Source: an uncultured Spartobacteria bacterium
GTDB lineage: Bacteria; Verrucomicrobiota; Verrucomicrobiia; Chthoniobacterales; Terrimicrobiaceae
NCBI GenBank assembly: GCA_903915315.1
Contig: CAIWSO010000031.1
Location: forward strand, 1-10,192
Direction of reading: 5' to 3'
Length of the DNA: 10,192 nt
A program made the position numbers and the translations under genes. Positions 1-6,699 of this stretch are shown piece after piece (within the stretch, counting starts at the first letter, position 1; each line of letters begins with the position of its first letter). Below the pieces are notes generated by a model. It ran no database searches. It had not been told where the DNA came from and worked only from the letters and a program-made list of their open reading frames with translations.

Positions 1-30
1 AACCACGAATAAGACGAATTTCCACGAATG
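1..30. repeat. Short ACGAAT-type repeat (three units)
   Basis: The hexamer ACGAAT occurs three times, at 5-10, 14-19 and 24-29, spaced 9 and 10 bases apart, each preceded by a purine- or C-rich dinucleotide. I recall similar CCACGAAT/ACACGAAT strings as short dispersed repeats in environmental bacterial genomes, but I cannot check copy number here. The array may continue to the left of the window. It lies directly before the dihydropyrimidinase remnant, and the only ATG of that reading frame (28-30) falls inside it. Confidence 0.4.
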
Positions 31-381
31 GGGAGCGGCTTCGCCGGAGAATTTCATTGTCGGTTTTATTTGCATGATGCAGGTCTGGCATTAATTGTTG
101 ACACAGAGGCCCCCAATGATCATTCCTCTGTATTGAAAAACCCCAACGCAGAAATCGCGGTCGGGAGTGATGCGGACATCGTGGTTTTCGATCCCCAATC
201 CACCAGCACCATTTCGGTAAAAACCCATCACATGGCGACAGATTATTCGGCGTTCGAGGGACGAGAGGTTTCGGGAAAAATACGGGACGTGACCGTTCGG
301 GGACGATTTGTGGTTCGTTCTGGCGCTTTAGTCGTGGGCGAGGGGGGCGGTCGCTATCTCGCTCGTTCCTGCACCCATTAG
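28..381 (+). pseudogene. Dihydropyrimidinase/hydantoinase C-terminal remnant
   Basis: From about base 145 the frame encodes the C-terminal end of a dihydropyrimidinase (cyclic amide hydrolase of pyrimidine and hydantoin breakdown). Visible landmarks are IAVGSDADIVVFDP, the TISVKTHH segment, FEG, and a terminal GGGRYLAR that matches the family's normal end. Only about 80 of the usual ~450-480 residues are present. The whole metal-binding, catalytic barrel (His-x-His, carbamylated Lys, later His and Asp) is absent. Residues 1-39 (bases 28-144) do not resemble the family, the frame has a stop at 10-12, and neither other + frame supplies the missing part. The ATG at 28 sits in a repeat, so it is unlikely to be a real start. 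The last 54 bp overlap the 3' end of the convergent permease gene. Family assignment is firm; calling it a remnant rather than a re-used small gene is inference. Confidence 0.7.
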
Positions 382-1272
382 TCTGGGGCGGTTGAAACTC
401 CCCGCCACCACTTTGCCTGCGAGCACAACGAAGAAAATCAATCCTGTGCATGCCGCCATCATTCCTGCCGAACTCAGCGCACCAATTTCGGTGTGACCCG
501 TGAGTCCCGCCAGTATTGCAGGAGCAACGGAAATCGCCGCGATGTGGCCCCCAATGGCACTTACCGCCGCGAGCAAGAGACTGATTCCCAAAACGCCACC
601 GACCCGATGGCTCAGTAGCAACGCTGTGGCTCCAGGCACGATGAGCATGGCGATCACCAAAATGCTGCCTACACTTTCAAAAGCCACAACGGTTGTGATG
701 GCCGTACTGATAGTGAGTCCATACTGGAGTACACCTGAGGGAATTCCGACCGTTTCCGCAAAGCGGGGATCAAATGCTGCCAATCGCAGTTCTTTATAAA
801 AAATCAAAGTCATCCCGAGGTTGAGAACGAGGATTCCCGCAGAGAGCCAAACGACTTGGGGAACAACACCTCCGTCAATCACGGCCAATTCGATCGCTCC
901 ATACAAAACACAAGAGGGATCCAAGTCCACGTGATCCGCCGCCACGCGGATGAGAACCAAGCCGAGCGCGAACAAACTACAAAAGACAACGCCCAGTGCC
1001 GCTCCGGTATCTACCTTGCCATGACGATGAATGATGTTGCTTAACAGACCGGTGAACAAGCCGGCGCAAGCAGCTCCAATGAGCATCGGGAGTGGGTCTT
1101 TTGTCCCTGAAAAAAGAAACGCGATGGCGATGCCTGGGAGAACAGCGTGACTGATCGCGTCCCCCAGCATGCTCTGTTTGTTGAGTTGCAAGAAGGTGCC
1201 GGGAATCGCGCACGCCATTGAAATAAGGGCGCCGGTGATGACGATCCACGTGTCGATCTCCGTCCAGTTCAT
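328..1272 (-). CDS. troD: Metal ABC transporter permease (TroD/ZnuB family)
   Basis: This is a membrane-spanning permease subunit of an ABC-3 family importer for Mn, Zn or Fe, acting in the inner membrane with the ATPase at 2608-3381. The 314-residue protein is mostly hydrophobic helices. Family landmarks are QSMLGDAISHAVLPGIA (33-49), the HGKVDTGAALGVVF segment (84-97), the FDPRFAETVG cytoplasmic loop (167-176) and VGSILVIAMLIVPGATA (201-217). Its ATG overlaps the stop of the upstream fused permease (ATGA, 1269-1272), so translation is probably coupled. Two different permeases in one operon would form a heterodimeric channel, as in TroC/TroD. The last ~18 residues (297-314) lie opposite the dihydropyrimidinase remnant and look like an added tail: they are not hydrophobic and not family-like. 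The symbol marks family and operon position only; the metal is not proven. Confidence 0.9.
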   Translation of the reverse strand: MNWTEIDTWIVITGALISMACAIPGTFLQLNKQSMLGDAISHAVLPGIAIAFLFSGTKDPLPMLIGAACAGLFTGLLSNIIHRHGKVDTGAALGVVFCSLFALGLVLIRVAADHVDLDPSCVLYGAIELAVIDGGVVPQVVWLSAGILVLNLGMTLIFYKELRLAAFDPRFAETVGIPSGVLQYGLTISTAITTVVAFESVGSILVIAMLIVPGATALLLSHRVGGVLGISLLLAAVSAIGGHIAAISVAPAILAGLTGHTEIGALSSAGMMAACTGLIFFVVLAGKVVAGSFNRPRLMGAGTSEIATAPLAHD

Positions 1273-2594
1273 AATTTCCGTTTCTCCGGATCGAGTGGAA
1301 CAAAGCGCCGGGGGCCTTCCATGGCGAGGAGGACTTCCAATTCATCGACCAACCGCGGATCGAGCACGTGTTCGATCATGTCTGCGTCGCGATCCACGCG
1401 CCCCGGAGCGACATCGGCATGGTTGAGGAGGTAGAGTTCCCATAAGCGATGATTTCGGACCAGACGTCGCGAATCGATCTGGCCGAGGCTGGTCAACTGA
1501 ACCTTCAAGCCATCGGGAGTGATGGTTAGAAGTTCGGCATTGGCGAGGCGATGGATCTCGCGGAGGACTTCTTTTTTTTGCCAAGGTCTTTTGTTGAGAA
1601 TGGCCTTCAATTCGACCAAGGGGCTCTGGTTTTCAGCGCATTCATAAACCGCTCGAAGCATGTGTTCTGAGCGTAAGCGCGATGCTGCTCTGCGTTCGGC
1701 GAGGAGTTGGATGATCACGCCACGCCGCGTTCCAAAGAGAAACCCGAACGCGAATATGGTCGCGGCAACTAGGACGATGATCGCGCCTGCCGGCATTTTA
1801 GGAAGAACAGAGCTCACCACGACGCCCACGATGGCGCTATCCGCTCCGATGATGGTTGCCAGAAAGGCGACAACGCGGAGGTTGTCGCTCCAAAATCGTG
1901 CAGCCACAGGGGGGATCACCAGCAAGGCGACAACGAGTAGTATCCCCACGCTTTGAAGACCGATAACCGTTACCAATACAATCAAGGACATCAAAAAGAG
2001 ATCCAGCGTCCGGACCGGCCAGCCGGTTGTGGAAGCGAACGCTTCATCAAAACACAGAAGGCTGAATTCCTTGAAAAAAGCCACACAAGCGACCACAACA
2101 AAGAGCGAGGCTGCAAAGATAAATCCGGCATCCTGCGTGGTCATAGAAGCCGTATTGCCATAAATGAATCCCTCGATTCCCGCCGCTTGCCCGCCGGGAA
2201 GTTGCTGGATCGCACTCAAGAGCGCCACGCCTGTTCCAAAAAAAACGCTCAGCACGATGGCCAGGGCGGCATCATCTTTGATTCGGCTGAATTTGCGTAT
2301 GCCAAGCACGGTGAGCATGCCTGCAATGCCGGATATCGCTGCGCCGATGGAAAGCCAAAGAAATGACCGCGCATTAGCCCCAATGGTGATGGCAAGCAGG
2401 AATGCTCCAGCGATTCCGGGAAGGGTTGCATGTCCCAGCGTGTCGCCAAGGAGTGAGCGCTTGCGTAGTAGCAGAAAAGTCCCGACCAACCCAGCTGCTG
2501 CACCGAAAACGCAACTCCCGGCAAGTACGACTCTCGTATTGTGATCCTGCAACAGGATCACTCTCCAGAGAGTTTCAATCGTCGTGGCTGGCAT
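1269..2594 (-). CDS. troC: Metal ABC permease fused to DtxR-type repressor (YtgCR-like)
   Basis: This 441-residue protein has two parts. Residues 1 to ~290 form an ABC-3 permease, with RKRSLLGDTLGHATLPGIAGA (44-64), KDDAALAIVLSVFFGTG (106-122) and VGILLVVALLVIPPVAARF (216-234). A basic linker (about 290-308) leads to a cytoplasmic DtxR/MntR-like part: a winged helix-turn-helix (about 309-375), then a dimerisation and metal-binding domain (about 376-425). Against DtxR, conserved ligand positions are H382, E386, E408 and H409; Asp405 stands at the Cys102 position. Ordinary ABC-3 permeases are about 270-300 residues, so the extra ~145 residues are a real second domain. The same fusion is known in Chlamydia YtgCR, where the repressor half is released and controls the ytg operon. 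By inference this one senses the imported metal and represses its own operon. It is 13 bp downstream of the ATPase gene, with no clear Shine-Dalgarno, and overlaps the next permease by ATGA. Confidence 0.88.
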   Translation of the reverse strand: MPATTIETLWRVILLQDHNTRVVLAGSCVFGAAAGLVGTFLLLRKRSLLGDTLGHATLPGIAGAFLLAITIGANARSFLWLSIGAAISGIAGMLTVLGIRKFSRIKDDAALAIVLSVFFGTGVALLSAIQQLPGGQAAGIEGFIYGNTASMTTQDAGFIFAASLFVVVACVAFFKEFSLLCFDEAFASTTGWPVRTLDLFLMSLIVLVTVIGLQSVGILLVVALLVIPPVAARFWSDNLRVVAFLATIIGADSAIVGVVVSSVLPKMPAGAIIVLVAATIFAFGFLFGTRRGVIIQLLAERRAASRLRSEHMLRAVYECAENQSPLVELKAILNKRPWQKKEVLREIHRLANAELLTITPDGLKVQLTSLGQIDSRRLVRNHRLWELYLLNHADVAPGRVDRDADMIEHVLDPRLVDELEVLLAMEGPRRFVPLDPEKRKL

Positions 2595-2607
2595 CGGGTT
2601 TGATCAA

Positions 2608-3381
2608 TTAGAATTTCTTCAATGCGTTCGGCACCGAGAGGTCTGTGACGGCTTCATCGAGCAAGGGGAGTCGCGCCCCATAGGTTTTGCGAAGATTTTC
2701 GGTGGTGAGAACCTCGCTCACGCTTCCCTGAGCGACGACGCGCATATTCAAAAGAACAGCATCATCGAAATACTCGGAAACGGTTTGCAAATCGTGATGC
2801 ACGCAAACGACCGTGCGGCCCTGCTCCTTCAAGCGATTCAAGACGCTGAGGATCGCTTGCTCGGTGGCGGCATCCACGCTGGCAAACGGCTCATCCATCA
2901 AATAGAGATCGGCTTTTTGGGCCAGAGCTCTCGCGAGAAAGACCCGCTGCTGCTGTCCCCCTGAGAGTTGGTTGATCTGGCGGCGCGAAAAATCTGCTAA
3001 GCCGACGTCAGCGAGAGCTTCCTCCGCAAGACGGCGATGACTCGATCTCACCGGCAAACACCACCCAATGCGGCGATAAAGTCCCATCGTCACCACATCA
3101 CGGGCGGTCACTGGGAAATCCCAGTCCACACTCTCACGTTGGGGCACGTAAGCGACACGGTTGCGGTTGCGTTTTAAAGTGTCTCCGAAAAACAAGACCT
3201 CGCCGGATGTGGTGGGGATGAGACCCAGCGCCGCTTTGAGGAGCGTGCTCTTGCCGGCCCCGTTAGGTCCTGCGATAGCCGTGATCTTGCCGGGATTGAT
3301 CCCGACATCGGCATCCCAGAGTACCAGTTTCCTGTGGTAGGCCACATTCAAGGATCGGATTTGAAGGGGGAGGGGGCTCAT
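2608..3381 (-). CDS. troB: Metal ABC transporter ATP-binding protein (TroB/ZnuC family)
   Basis: This is the cytoplasmic ATPase that powers the metal importer. All ABC signature elements are intact in 257 residues: Walker A GPNGAGKST (38-46), Q-loop Gln81 (YVPQRESVDWDFP), signature LSGGQQQR (139-146), Walker B LYLMDEP with Asp163-Glu164, D-loop SVDAATE (168-174) and H-loop His196. The QRESVDWDFPVT stretch after the Q-loop is typical of the Mn/Zn/Fe (TroB/MntB/ZnuC) subfamily. Length is normal. Its ATG overlaps the stop of the binding-protein gene (ATGA, 3378-3381), so the two are probably translated together. The ATPase hydrolyses ATP on behalf of both downstream permeases. The family is certain; which metal is moved cannot be read from this subunit. 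Confidence 0.95.
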   Translation of the reverse strand: MSPLPLQIRSLNVAYHRKLVLWDADVGINPGKITAIAGPNGAGKSTLLKAALGLIPTTSGEVLFFGDTLKRNRNRVAYVPQRESVDWDFPVTARDVVTMGLYRRIGWCLPVRSSHRRLAEEALADVGLADFSRRQINQLSGGQQQRVFLARALAQKADLYLMDEPFASVDAATEQAILSVLNRLKEQGRTVVCVHHDLQTVSEYFDDAVLLNMRVVAQGSVSEVLTTENLRKTYGARLPLLDEAVTDLSVPNALKKF

Positions 3382-4298
3382 GGATGGGCTTCTTCTTTGC
3401 TCGGAATCCGGCCACCAAGAGCTTGCGTGATGGTGGTCACGTTATGTTCGATCATCCCGATATAGGTGCCTTCGGGGGTGCCTGCCTTGCCCATAGAATC
3501 CGCAAAGAGCATTCCACCCAGTTTGACTTTGAATCCGCGCGAGGCGGTCCCCTCCATGACGGCTCGGATGTTTTTCTCCGAGAGTGTGGATTCAACAAAT
3601 ACGGCAGGAATTCGATGGGTCACTATAGCATCAACAAGTCGATTGATGTCCGCAACGCCCGCTTCCGAAGAGGAACTCAGGCCTTGAATGCTCATCACGG
3701 TCAATCCCGTGGCTTTGGCGAAGTATTGGAACGCATCGTGGGCGGTGATGAGGACACGCTGGTCATCGGGAATCGTTGCGATCAACGAACGCAATGTTGT
3801 TTCCAGAGACTGAAGTTGAGTCGCATAGCGGGTCGCATTTGCCGCATAGATCGCAGCGCCTTCTGGATCTTTTTTACCAAGGGAGTCGGAAACCGTTTTG
3901 GTGCAGGAGGCCCACAAAGCAGGATTCATCCACACATGAGGATCCACCACCGCGCCTTCTTTCAGCAAGAGCGCCTCTGGGATCTCGCTCGTGACGGGAG
4001 TAATGCTTTTGCCCTTCGAGCTCAGCTTTTCAAAGGTTTCCTCCATCCGCCCCTCCAAATGCAGTCCACTATAAAAAACCAGATCCGCTTTGAGGATTCG
4101 AGCCACATCGTCTCGCGTGGGCTTGAAAAGATGAGGGTCTACCCCCTCGATCATCAATGTCGTCACCTTCACACGGTCTCCCCCGACTTGACGCACTAGA
4201 TCACCCACCATCCCCGTCGTGCACACCACATCCATTTGACCCCAGAGAAATCCCGAAATCCCTAGCAAGAAAACCCCAGCTAGCATGAAATGTTTCAT
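3378..4298 (-). CDS. troA: Periplasmic metal-binding protein (TroA/ZnuA family)
   Basis: This solute-binding protein captures a divalent metal in the periplasm and passes it to the permeases. Residues 1-20 or so form a signal peptide (Lys3, hydrophobic core 4-19). There is no lipobox Cys, so the mature protein should be soluble. The four cluster-9 metal ligands are visible: H56 (VDPHLFKP), H121 (DPHVWMNP), H187 (ITAHDAF) and D267 (LFADSMG). Their spacing (65, 66, 80) equals that of Treponema TroA H68/H133/H199/D279. The third ligand is His, as in TroA/YtgA/ZnuA, not Glu as in the classic Mn-only MntC/PsaA group. The His-rich loop typical of many ZnuA proteins is missing. The HHHD set therefore leaves Zn, Mn and Fe all possible. 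It is the first gene of the operon and follows the palindromic operator at 4309-4328. Confidence 0.93.
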   Translation of the reverse strand: MKHFMLAGVFLLGISGFLWGQMDVVCTTGMVGDLVRQVGGDRVKVTTLMIEGVDPHLFKPTRDDVARILKADLVFYSGLHLEGRMEETFEKLSSKGKSITPVTSEIPEALLLKEGAVVDPHVWMNPALWASCTKTVSDSLGKKDPEGAAIYAANATRYATQLQSLETTLRSLIATIPDDQRVLITAHDAFQYFAKATGLTVMSIQGLSSSSEAGVADINRLVDAIVTHRIPAVFVESTLSEKNIRAVMEGTASRGFKVKLGGMLFADSMGKAGTPEGTYIGMIEHNVTTITQALGGRIPSKEEAHP

Positions 4299-4308
4299 CT
4301 GGTTAAGA

Positions 4309-4328
4309 ATATTAGCCTTGGCTAATAT
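4309..4328 (-). promoter_or_regulatory. Palindromic operator, probable DtxR-family box
   Basis: ATATTAGCC (4309-4317) and GGCTAATAT (4320-4328) are perfect inverted copies separated by TT, giving a 20-bp palindrome that starts 10 bases before the troA-like start codon. DtxR/MntR-family repressors bind interrupted palindromes of about this size, and the inner TTAGCC..GGCTAA resembles DtxR-type half sites. It overlaps the likely -10 box, so a bound protein would block transcription. The obvious candidate repressor is the DtxR domain encoded at 1269-1680. That pairing is inference; the palindrome is directly visible. It has no T-run after it, so it does not look like a terminator. Confidence 0.65.
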
Positions 4329-4351
4329 ATTTGCAAACTAAATCTCTACAA
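4324..4351 (-). promoter_or_regulatory. Likely promoter of the metal-uptake operon
   Basis: On the minus strand a -35-like TTGTAG (4346-4351) stands 16 bases before a -10-like TATATT (4324-4329; 5 of 6 match to consensus). Transcription would start near 4317, leaving a leader of about 20 bases with no clear Shine-Dalgarno. An alternative pair, TTGCAA with TAATAT, lies slightly downstream. With either choice the palindrome covers the promoter core. Confidence 0.45.
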
Positions 4352-4379
4352 GTGACTTGATGCGGTTTTTTTGAAATGC

Positions 4380-5156
4380 TTAAGGGGCGTATTGCCGCCA
4401 GAAAAAAATCGCGGAGAGTGCAAATCCGATCACAATGATCATGGAGCGAACCCGATCCGGTGAGATCCGCGTGCTGAAAACCGCCCCTGAGTAGTAGCCT
4501 GCACCGGCTCCGAGTGTCATGATCAAGGCTTCGGGCCAGACGACGATACCGGACCAAACAAAATAGGATGCCGCCACGAGATTGATCGAAGCTCCGAGCA
4601 CAGTCTTGATTGTGTTCATCTCAAGAATGTTGGTTTTTCCAATCAACCCGAGTGTCGCCAAGGTAAGAATGCCGATCCCTGCACCAAAATACCCTCCATA
4701 AATAGCAACTCCAAATTGCAATAGGCAGGCTGCAACGATGTGCGCCGATCGCACCTTCGACTCGCTGCCGTCGAGACCCACCAACCGCCGAACGGCATTG
4801 CTGGATAGAAAAAGCACTGTGGCAAAAAGGATCAGGAACGGCACTAGGTGTGAGAATGCTTTTTCGCTGGTATGGGTGAGCAGCCAGGCGCCAAGGATTC
4901 CCCCAGCCATGCTCAATGGAGCAAAGATTTTTAACCAGGGCCTAACGACAGGGAGGTTGGCTCGGTAGCCGTAGAGACTGCCTCCGATCCCCACAAGCAG
5001 GGCTACCGTGCTGGTCGCGTTCGCTTGGATGGCAGGCATTCCAAAGGCGATGAGAAGCGGAAAGGTAATGATCGTTCCGCCGCCCGCGATAGAGTTCATG
5101 GCCCCAGCGAAGTAGGCGCCGACGACGAGTGCTAGGATTTCCGGTATCGATGGCAT
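4380..5156 (-). CDS. TauE/SafE-family membrane carrier
   Basis: This is a 258-residue inner-membrane protein of the TauE/SafE (DUF81) family, whose members are linked to export or import of sulfite, sulfoacetate and other organosulfur anions. It has about eight hydrophobic segments in two related halves. The first half carries NSIAGGGTIITFPLL (21-35) and NATSTVALLVG (46-56); the second carries YGGYFGAGIGILTLATLG (153-170) and NTIKTVLGASINLVAA (181-196). A charged loop (about 128-137) separates them. Length is normal for the family. The gene lies 81 bp upstream of the metal operon on the same strand, but the promoter and operator in between suggest separate control. The substrate cannot be told from sequence: many family members are annotated sulfite exporters by homology only. 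Confidence 0.85.
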   Translation of the reverse strand: MPSIPEILALVVGAYFAGAMNSIAGGGTIITFPLLIAFGMPAIQANATSTVALLVGIGGSLYGYRANLPVVRPWLKIFAPLSMAGGILGAWLLTHTSEKAFSHLVPFLILFATVLFLSSNAVRRLVGLDGSESKVRSAHIVAACLLQFGVAIYGGYFGAGIGILTLATLGLIGKTNILEMNTIKTVLGASINLVAASYFVWSGIVVWPEALIMTLGAGAGYYSGAVFSTRISPDRVRSMIIVIGFALSAIFFWRQYAP

Positions 5157-5280
5157 GGTCGACTAGTCACGGGAGCAGTAGAGCTCATTCCGTGAGTTCC
5201 TAAAAGAAAACCAGAGACGACGCCCAACTCGGATGGCATGAAAAAGTCCAAAGCGGATTTTCTCGGATGCCCCGTTTTGT

Positions 5281-5715
5281 TTACTTGGCAAAGCTGATGC
5301 GATCATCGGCCTCGAGGTAATCGAAAAGTGTGCTCGTGGCAGGATCGATGGAGGCCTCGGCGCAAACTCCAACGAACCATTCTTTCATATCGGGATTGTC
5401 GAACGGGCGGGCGGCCTCGACTCCATCGGACCAAGCCTGTACTTCTTCCGGCGACTTGGAGAGGCCGTTTTTATCTAACCAAGATGCGATTTCTGCGTCA
5501 CTGGCTCCAGATGCGATGACCTTCTTCACATCCGCACCAGTGATCCCCTTAAAAGTGAAAAGATAATTGTCCAACGGGCAATCGTAGTGGTATTCGCCCC
5601 CCTTTCCTGCGAGTTCGGAGCGACCTTTGTCGGCAAGGCGAGCGAGGAGGGCATAGCCACCTGTGCGAATGCGTGGGCTGGCGGGAGCTTCTTTGGAGAG
5701 GTCTTTTGAGGTCAT
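5281..5715 (-). CDS. DUF5069 domain protein
   Basis: The 144-residue protein matches DUF5069, a small family of unknown function common in Verrucomicrobia and relatives. It starts MTSKDLSKEAPASPR and continues GGYALLARLADKGR (19-32), EYHYDCPLDNYLF (41-53) and SDAEIASWLDKNG (72-84), and ends in FDYLEADDRI (131-140). I chose the ATG at 5713-5715 because family members begin right at (M)T.KDL..E.P.SPR. An in-frame ATG at 5778 would add 21 residues that do not look like protein of this family. It looks soluble and cytoplasmic: no signal peptide or membrane segment. No catalytic motif is evident. It is transcribed away from the HAD gene, separated by 234 bp, and lies 124 bp upstream of the TauE gene on the same strand. 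Confidence 0.85.
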   Translation of the reverse strand: MTSKDLSKEAPASPRIRTGGYALLARLADKGRSELAGKGGEYHYDCPLDNYLFTFKGITGADVKKVIASGASDAEIASWLDKNGLSKSPEEVQAWSDGVEAARPFDNPDMKEWFVGVCAEASIDPATSTLFDYLEADDRISFAK

Positions 5716-5897
5716 ACTTGGTGATGTGAGTGGGTTGGCGTGTCGAATTGCAGGTGTGCATCCAACGTCCTCGGGCAAGCCTCTGTAAAGGCATTAATGG
5801 GAATCCGACAAAATCCCATCCCTCGTAATTTGGCAAAAGGAGCCGTTCGCGCTGCTCACGGGTTCAATGGGTTGTTTCCCTACTGCCAATCAAAAGA

Positions 5898-5926
5898 TTG
5901 GAGATTTTATTCCTCTCGGATAGAAT
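5898..5926 (+). promoter_or_regulatory. Likely promoter of the HAD operon
   Basis: TTGGAG (5898-5903) and TAGAAT (5921-5926, 5 of 6 consensus) are separated by 17 bases, the ideal sigma-70 spacing. The expected start near 5933 leaves a leader of about 17 bases that still contains GGAAG (5938-5942), a Shine-Dalgarno-like site seven bases before the ATG at 5950. This placement favours 5950 over the in-frame codon at 5740 as the start. The remaining intergenic DNA back to 5716 shows no other gene. Confidence 0.5.
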
Positions 5927-5949
5927 TTCGAAAGTATGGAAGCCGCCGC

Positions 5950-6699
5950 ATGATAAAAAAACGATCACGGGTTAAGCGCTTTGCTCGTTTTGTTCTCAGG
6001 GGAGGCAAGCGACGAGTGGGGGCAGCGGGACTTTTGAAAAAAAAGCCCCAGCTTGTGGTTTTCGATTTTGACGGCACCCTCGCGGATACCTTCCAAGCTG
6101 GGGTTGAGATTCTTAACATCCTCGCTGAAGAGTTCGGATTTCAAAAGTTGCCCCCCGAGGATTTGGCTCATGCTCGCGATCTTTCTACCCGAGGGCTGAT
6201 GAGGCAACTCGGCATTCCGCGTATGAAGCTGCATCGCATTTCGAAACGGGGAACCGAAGAAATGTCGAAGCGCATGACGGATATCCAACCCTTTCACGAT
6301 CTTCTCGTGATCGTGCGCCAACTCCATGCCGCAGGATTTCGACTCGGTATTCTAACCTCGAATTCCGAACCCAACGTTACCGCATTTCTTCAGCAATATG
6401 ATCTCCAACTTTTTGATTTTATAAAAAGTTCATCGAAGCTTTTGGGAAAAGGCAGCGTGATCCGAAAGATGCTCAAGGAATTCCAACTCAAACCATCCGA
6501 CGTCCTTTTTGTGGGTGATGAGATGAGAGACGTTGAAGCCGCACAGGAAACTGGCATCCACATGGCTGCCGTCACATGGGGGTATAATAGCCATGCCTCG
6601 ATCCAGGCCTTGGCGCCAGATTACATTGTCGAATCTCCGGCGCAGATCATCTCTCTTTTGGCTCCCCATTGGCATCCCTCAGACCTCGCCACGGAATGA
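5950..6699 (+). CDS. HAD-family phosphatase (phosphoglycolate phosphatase-like)
   Basis: This 249-residue haloacid-dehalogenase superfamily hydrolase most resembles Gph-type phosphatases. All four motifs are present: motif I DFDGTLAD with nucleophile D39 and D41; motif II ILTSNSE (T136/S137); motif III Lys in SKLLGKGS (K163 or K167); and motif IV VGDEMRDVEAA with D190 and D194. A helical cap lies between D41 and about residue 115. The protein probably cleaves a small phosphate ester in the cytoplasm; the substrate is unknown. Before motif I lie about 33 residues with many Lys and Arg, unusual for this family. A start at TTG 6034 (MKKKPQLVVFDFDG) would remove them, but the promoter and GGAAG site support 5950. 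The upstream frame to 5740 is open but does not look coding. The stop overlaps the next start (ATGA), so the next gene is translationally coupled. Confidence 0.88.
   Translation: MIKKRSRVKRFARFVLRGGKRRVGAAGLLKKKPQLVVFDFDGTLADTFQAGVEILNILAEEFGFQKLPPEDLAHARDLSTRGLMRQLGIPRMKLHRISKRGTEEMSKRMTDIQPFHDLLVIVRQLHAAGFRLGILTSNSEPNVTAFLQQYDLQLFDFIKSSSKLLGKGSVIRKMLKEFQLKPSDVLFVGDEMRDVEAAQETGIHMAAVTWGYNSHASIQALAPDYIVESPAQIISLLAPHWHPSDLATE

Noticed and set aside
3384..4199. A 271-codon open frame on the plus strand
   Set aside because: It lies wholly opposite the TroA-like gene, whose signal peptide, four metal ligands and exact TroA spacing prove the minus strand; the plus-strand product is rich in His, Arg and Cys without any family pattern.
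5228..5269. Direct repeat CTCGGATG (5228-5235 and 5262-5269) between the TauE and DUF5069 genes
   Set aside because: Eight bases repeated twice in about 40 bp is weak, and no promoter or known binding site lines up with it.
5850..5880. tRNA-like T-loop (GGGTTCAAT)
   Set aside because: The flanking bases do not form the five-pair T stem, and no anticodon or acceptor arms can be placed.
5740..5949. N-terminal extension of the HAD gene to 5740
   Set aside because: The added 70 residues are not family-like, cross a good promoter (5898-5926), and the ATG at 5950 has a GGAAG site seven bases before it.
6669..6695. TTG start for the small membrane protein
   Set aside because: The ATG at 6696 overlaps the HAD stop as ATGA, the usual coupled arrangement; the nine extra residues (MASLRPRHG) add nothing family-like.
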